Shown: positions 6,543 to 7,787 of the stretch, one piece after another | Numbering within the stretch: position 1 is the first letter of the stretch | Layout of the letters: each line of letters opens with the position of its first letter | Assembly (NCBI GenBank): GCA_903862155.1 | Contig: CAIOXF010000367.1 | Location: 1-7,787 of the forward strand | Direction of reading: 5' to 3' | Length of the DNA: 7,787 nt | DNA from: an uncultured cyanobacterium | GTDB taxonomy: Bacteria > Cyanobacteriota > Cyanobacteriia > PCC-6307 > Cyanobiaceae | Notes under the pieces: generated by a model | What the model saw: the letters and a program-made list of their open reading frames with translations, nothing else | Told to the model about the DNA's origin: nothing | Databases searched by the model: none | Position numbers and translations under genes: made by a program

Positions 6543-6550
6543 TACATTGG
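6543..6550 (+). promoter_or_regulatory. Possible -10 box (TACATT) between hisF and the small membrane protein gene
   Basis: TACATTGG lies in the 40-base gap after hisF and matches four of six bases of TATAAT. A possible -35, TTCGTG at 6518-6523, is 19 bases away, longer than ideal. A similar octamer, CACAATGG, lies before glyQ. This is a weak candidate only. Confidence 0.22.
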
Positions 6551-6574
6551 ATCTCATCTAGAAGCCCCATCCCC

Positions 6575-6874
6575 TTGAACGCCCTGTTCGCGTTGCCTTC
6601 GCCCCTGGCCACGGCCGTTGCGTTGGCGATGGTGGCGGCCGTGGTGGCGCTCGTGGCCTGGGCCCTGCAGCTGATGCAGGCGGCCAGTGACCGCCGGGAG
6701 TTTTCGCTGATGCTGGCGGGTTGCATGGTGTGTTCCGCCGCCGTGGGCCTGGCCACCGTGATGGTGCTCACCCTCACCAGCCCTGATCGCATCGCGAGCC
6801 GGGCGATGCTGGCCCCGCCCGATTCCGGTGTGAGCTTGGATTCGATCGTGCTGCCCTGGGATGGGCAGCTTTAA
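6575..6874 (+). CDS. Small two-helix membrane protein of unknown function upstream of menG
   Basis: I do not recognise this 99-residue product. Two hydrophobic segments, about residues 11-34 (LATAVALAMVAAVVALVAWA and on) and 46-68 (around CMVCSAAVGLATVMVLTL), would form a hairpin. They are joined by a short charged loop, QAASDRREFS. A polar, Pro-containing tail of about 30 residues follows (from TSPDRIASR), ending LPWDGQL. It carries two closely spaced cysteines, Cys50 and Cys53, in the second helix. The start is taken as TTG at 6575. The frame stays open back to an ATG at 6512 inside hisF, and ATG at 6629 would cut the first helix. Its last 14 bases overlap the start of menG, which argues for a real, translationally coupled gene rather than a chance frame. 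A role near quinone synthesis would be only guilt by association. Confidence 0.6.
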   Translation: MNALFALPSPLATAVALAMVAAVVALVAWALQLMQAASDRREFSLMLAGCMVCSAAVGLATVMVLTLTSPDRIASRAMLAPPDSGVSLDSIVLPWDGQL

Positions 6875-7583
6875 GCCCGGGGATCCGGGGGATGTGCGCG
6901 AGCTGTTCGACAGCATTGCCCCCCGCTACGACCAGCTCAACGACCTGCTGAGCCTGGGGCTGCACCGGGTGTGGAAGCGGCGGGCCGTCGGCTGGCTCAA
7001 GCCGCGAGCTGGTCAGAAGCTGCTCGATCTGTGCTGCGGCACCGGCGATCTGGCTTTGGTGCTGGCCGAGAAGGTGCGCCCCGGCGGTCACGTGCTGGGC
7101 CTGGATGCGGCGGCTGAGCCCCTGCGGCTGGCGTTGCAGCGCTCTAGCCGCCAGAGCTGGCTGCCGGTGGGCTGGCAGCAGGGCGATGCCCTGGCCACCG
7201 GCTTGCCCCAGGCCTCGTTCGATGGCGCCGTGATGGCCTACGGCCTGCGCAACCTCCCCGACCCAGCCGCCGGCCTGGCCGAGCTGCGGCGGGTGCTCAG
7301 GCCAGGTGGCCGCGCGGCGGTGCTCGATTTCAACCGCGCTGATCGTTCCTCCCCGGGGGCTGGGGTGCAGCAGGGCTTCCAGCGCGCCTACCTCCGCAGG
7401 CTGGTGGTGCCCACGGCCCGGGCCTTCGGGGTGCTTCACCAATACGCTTACCTGGAGGAAAGCCTGCAGCGCTTCCCCACCGGCCCCGAGCAGGAACGCC
7501 TCGCCCGCGAGGCCGGCTTCAGCCACGCTCACCACCGTTTGCTGGCCGCCGGCCAGATGGGGCTGCTGGAGCTGGTGGCCTGA
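6861..7583 (+). CDS. menG: Demethylphylloquinone (2-phytyl-1,4-naphthoquinone) methyltransferase, UbiE/MenG family
   Basis: A 240-residue class I methyltransferase of the UbiE/MenG family, which in cyanobacteria carries out the last step of phylloquinone synthesis for photosystem I with S-adenosylmethionine. The UbiE N-terminal signature is clear: FDSIAPRYDQLNDLLSLGLHRVW (residues 16-38). The cofactor-binding motif I is LLDLCCGTGDLAL (54-66), the acidic end of strand 2 is GLDAA (80-84), and the family motif YGLRNLPDPAAGLAELRRVL (127-146) precedes LRPGGRAAVLDFNR (146-159). The start ATG lies inside the end of the preceding small membrane protein gene, an overlap of 14 bases, without a good Shine-Dalgarno sequence. 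Ubiquinone or menaquinone substrates are the alternative for this family, but the cyanobacterial setting points to phylloquinone. In databases it is often named ubiE. Confidence 0.93.
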   Translation: MGSFKPGDPGDVRELFDSIAPRYDQLNDLLSLGLHRVWKRRAVGWLKPRAGQKLLDLCCGTGDLALVLAEKVRPGGHVLGLDAAAEPLRLALQRSSRQSWLPVGWQQGDALATGLPQASFDGAVMAYGLRNLPDPAAGLAELRRVLRPGGRAAVLDFNRADRSSPGAGVQQGFQRAYLRRLVVPTARAFGVLHQYAYLEESLQRFPTGPEQERLAREAGFSHAHHRLLAAGQMGLLELVA

Positions 7584-7618
7584 GCGGCTTGGCTGAACAG
7601 TTCTGGTCCCTCGGCGCT

Positions 7619-7626
7619 CACAATGG
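7619..7626 (+). promoter_or_regulatory. Possible -10 box (CACAAT) upstream of glyQ
   Basis: In the 67-base gap between menG and glyQ, CACAATGG includes CACAAT, four of six matches to TATAAT, 26 bases before the GTG start. TTGGCT at 7589-7594 could be a -35, but the 24-base spacing is too long. Position and the resemblance to TACATTGG at 6543 are the only support. Confidence 0.22.
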
Positions 7627-7650
7627 CCGCACGATCGGGCCGCAGACGCC

Positions 7651-7787
7651 GTGCACTTCCAGGACATCATCCAGACGCTGAATCGCTTCTGGGCGGAGCG
7701 CGGCTGCCTGATCCTGCAGCCCTACGACACCGAGAAGGGGGCCGGCACCATGAGCCCCCACACCGTGCTGCGGGCGATCGGGCCGGA
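7651..7787 (+). CDS. glyQ: Glycyl-tRNA synthetase alpha subunit GlyQ (partial, N-terminus only)
   Basis: The first 45 codons of the alpha chain of the bacterial heterotetrameric glycyl-tRNA synthetase, which makes glycyl-tRNA in the cytoplasm together with the beta chain GlyS. The segment HFQDIIQTLNRFWAERGC, then LILQPYDTEKGAGTMSPHT and VLRAIGP, matches the conserved N-terminus of the family (E. coli has LQDYWARQGC...QP...GAGT..P.T.LRA.GPEP). I chose GTG at 7651 because the family starts right at this segment and no in-frame ATG lies nearby upstream; an ATG at 7623 is out of frame. No strong ribosome-binding site is visible. The gene runs off the right edge. Confidence 0.93.
   Translation, partial: MHFQDIIQTLNRFWAERGCLILQPYDTEKGAGTMSPHTVLRAIGP

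Noticed and set aside
6531..6545. NtcA-like palindrome GTA...TAC after hisF
   Set aside because: The half-sites are nine bases apart rather than the eight of GTA-N8-TAC, and there is no well-placed -10 box for class II activation.
7595..7603. GAACAGTTC as an SOS (LexA) box before glyQ
   Set aside because: LexA boxes of this type need about four bases between GAAC and GTTC; here there is one. A chance match is more likely.
7581..7620. Inverted repeat TGAGCG / CGCTCA after menG as a terminator
   Set aside because: The stem is only six pairs with a 28-base loop and no T-run follows, so it is not a credible intrinsic terminator.

Overview
The window is high-GC chromosomal DNA from an oxygenic cyanobacterium. 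Chlorophyll synthase (ChlG), the cytochrome b6f accessory subunit PetP (DUF2862 family) and a UbiE-type MenG lie close together. The high GC, very short intergenic gaps and frequent GTG/TTG starts suggest a Synechococcus/Cyanobium-type picocyanobacterium. That genus-level guess is an inference from style and protein resemblance, not from a search.

Layout. (1) Positions 1-539, minus strand: the 5' three quarters or so of trmH, a SPOUT tRNA 2'-O-methyltransferase cut by the window edge. (2) Positions 555-2350, plus strand: an alkyltransferase-like (ATL) protein whose usual acceptor cysteine is tryptophan, then rsmB, the 16S rRNA m5C methyltransferase. (3) Positions 2351-5670, minus strand: a compact run petP - chlG - class A penicillin-binding protein. 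Their junctions are a few bases or less, and the last two genes start at TTG and GTG. (4) Positions 5728-7787, plus strand: hisF, a small two-helix membrane protein of unknown function, menG (overlapping the small gene by 14 bases), and the beginning of glyQ. No stretch longer than about 70 bases lacks a gene, so there are no long unexplained regions.

How the genes fit together. ChlG (chlorophyll esterification), PetP (b6f complex) and MenG (phylloquinone for photosystem I) all serve the photosynthetic membrane. TrmH and RsmB modify RNA, GlyQ charges tRNA, HisF makes the imidazole ring of histidine, and the penicillin-binding protein builds the cell wall. This is core housekeeping genome. I see no mobile element, CRISPR array, RNA gene, phage gene or defence system, and no convincing undescribed system. 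The most open items are the unknown membrane protein coupled to menG, the cysteine-less ATL protein divergent from trmH with almost no intergenic DNA, the petP-chlG-PBP run, and several ambiguous start codons.
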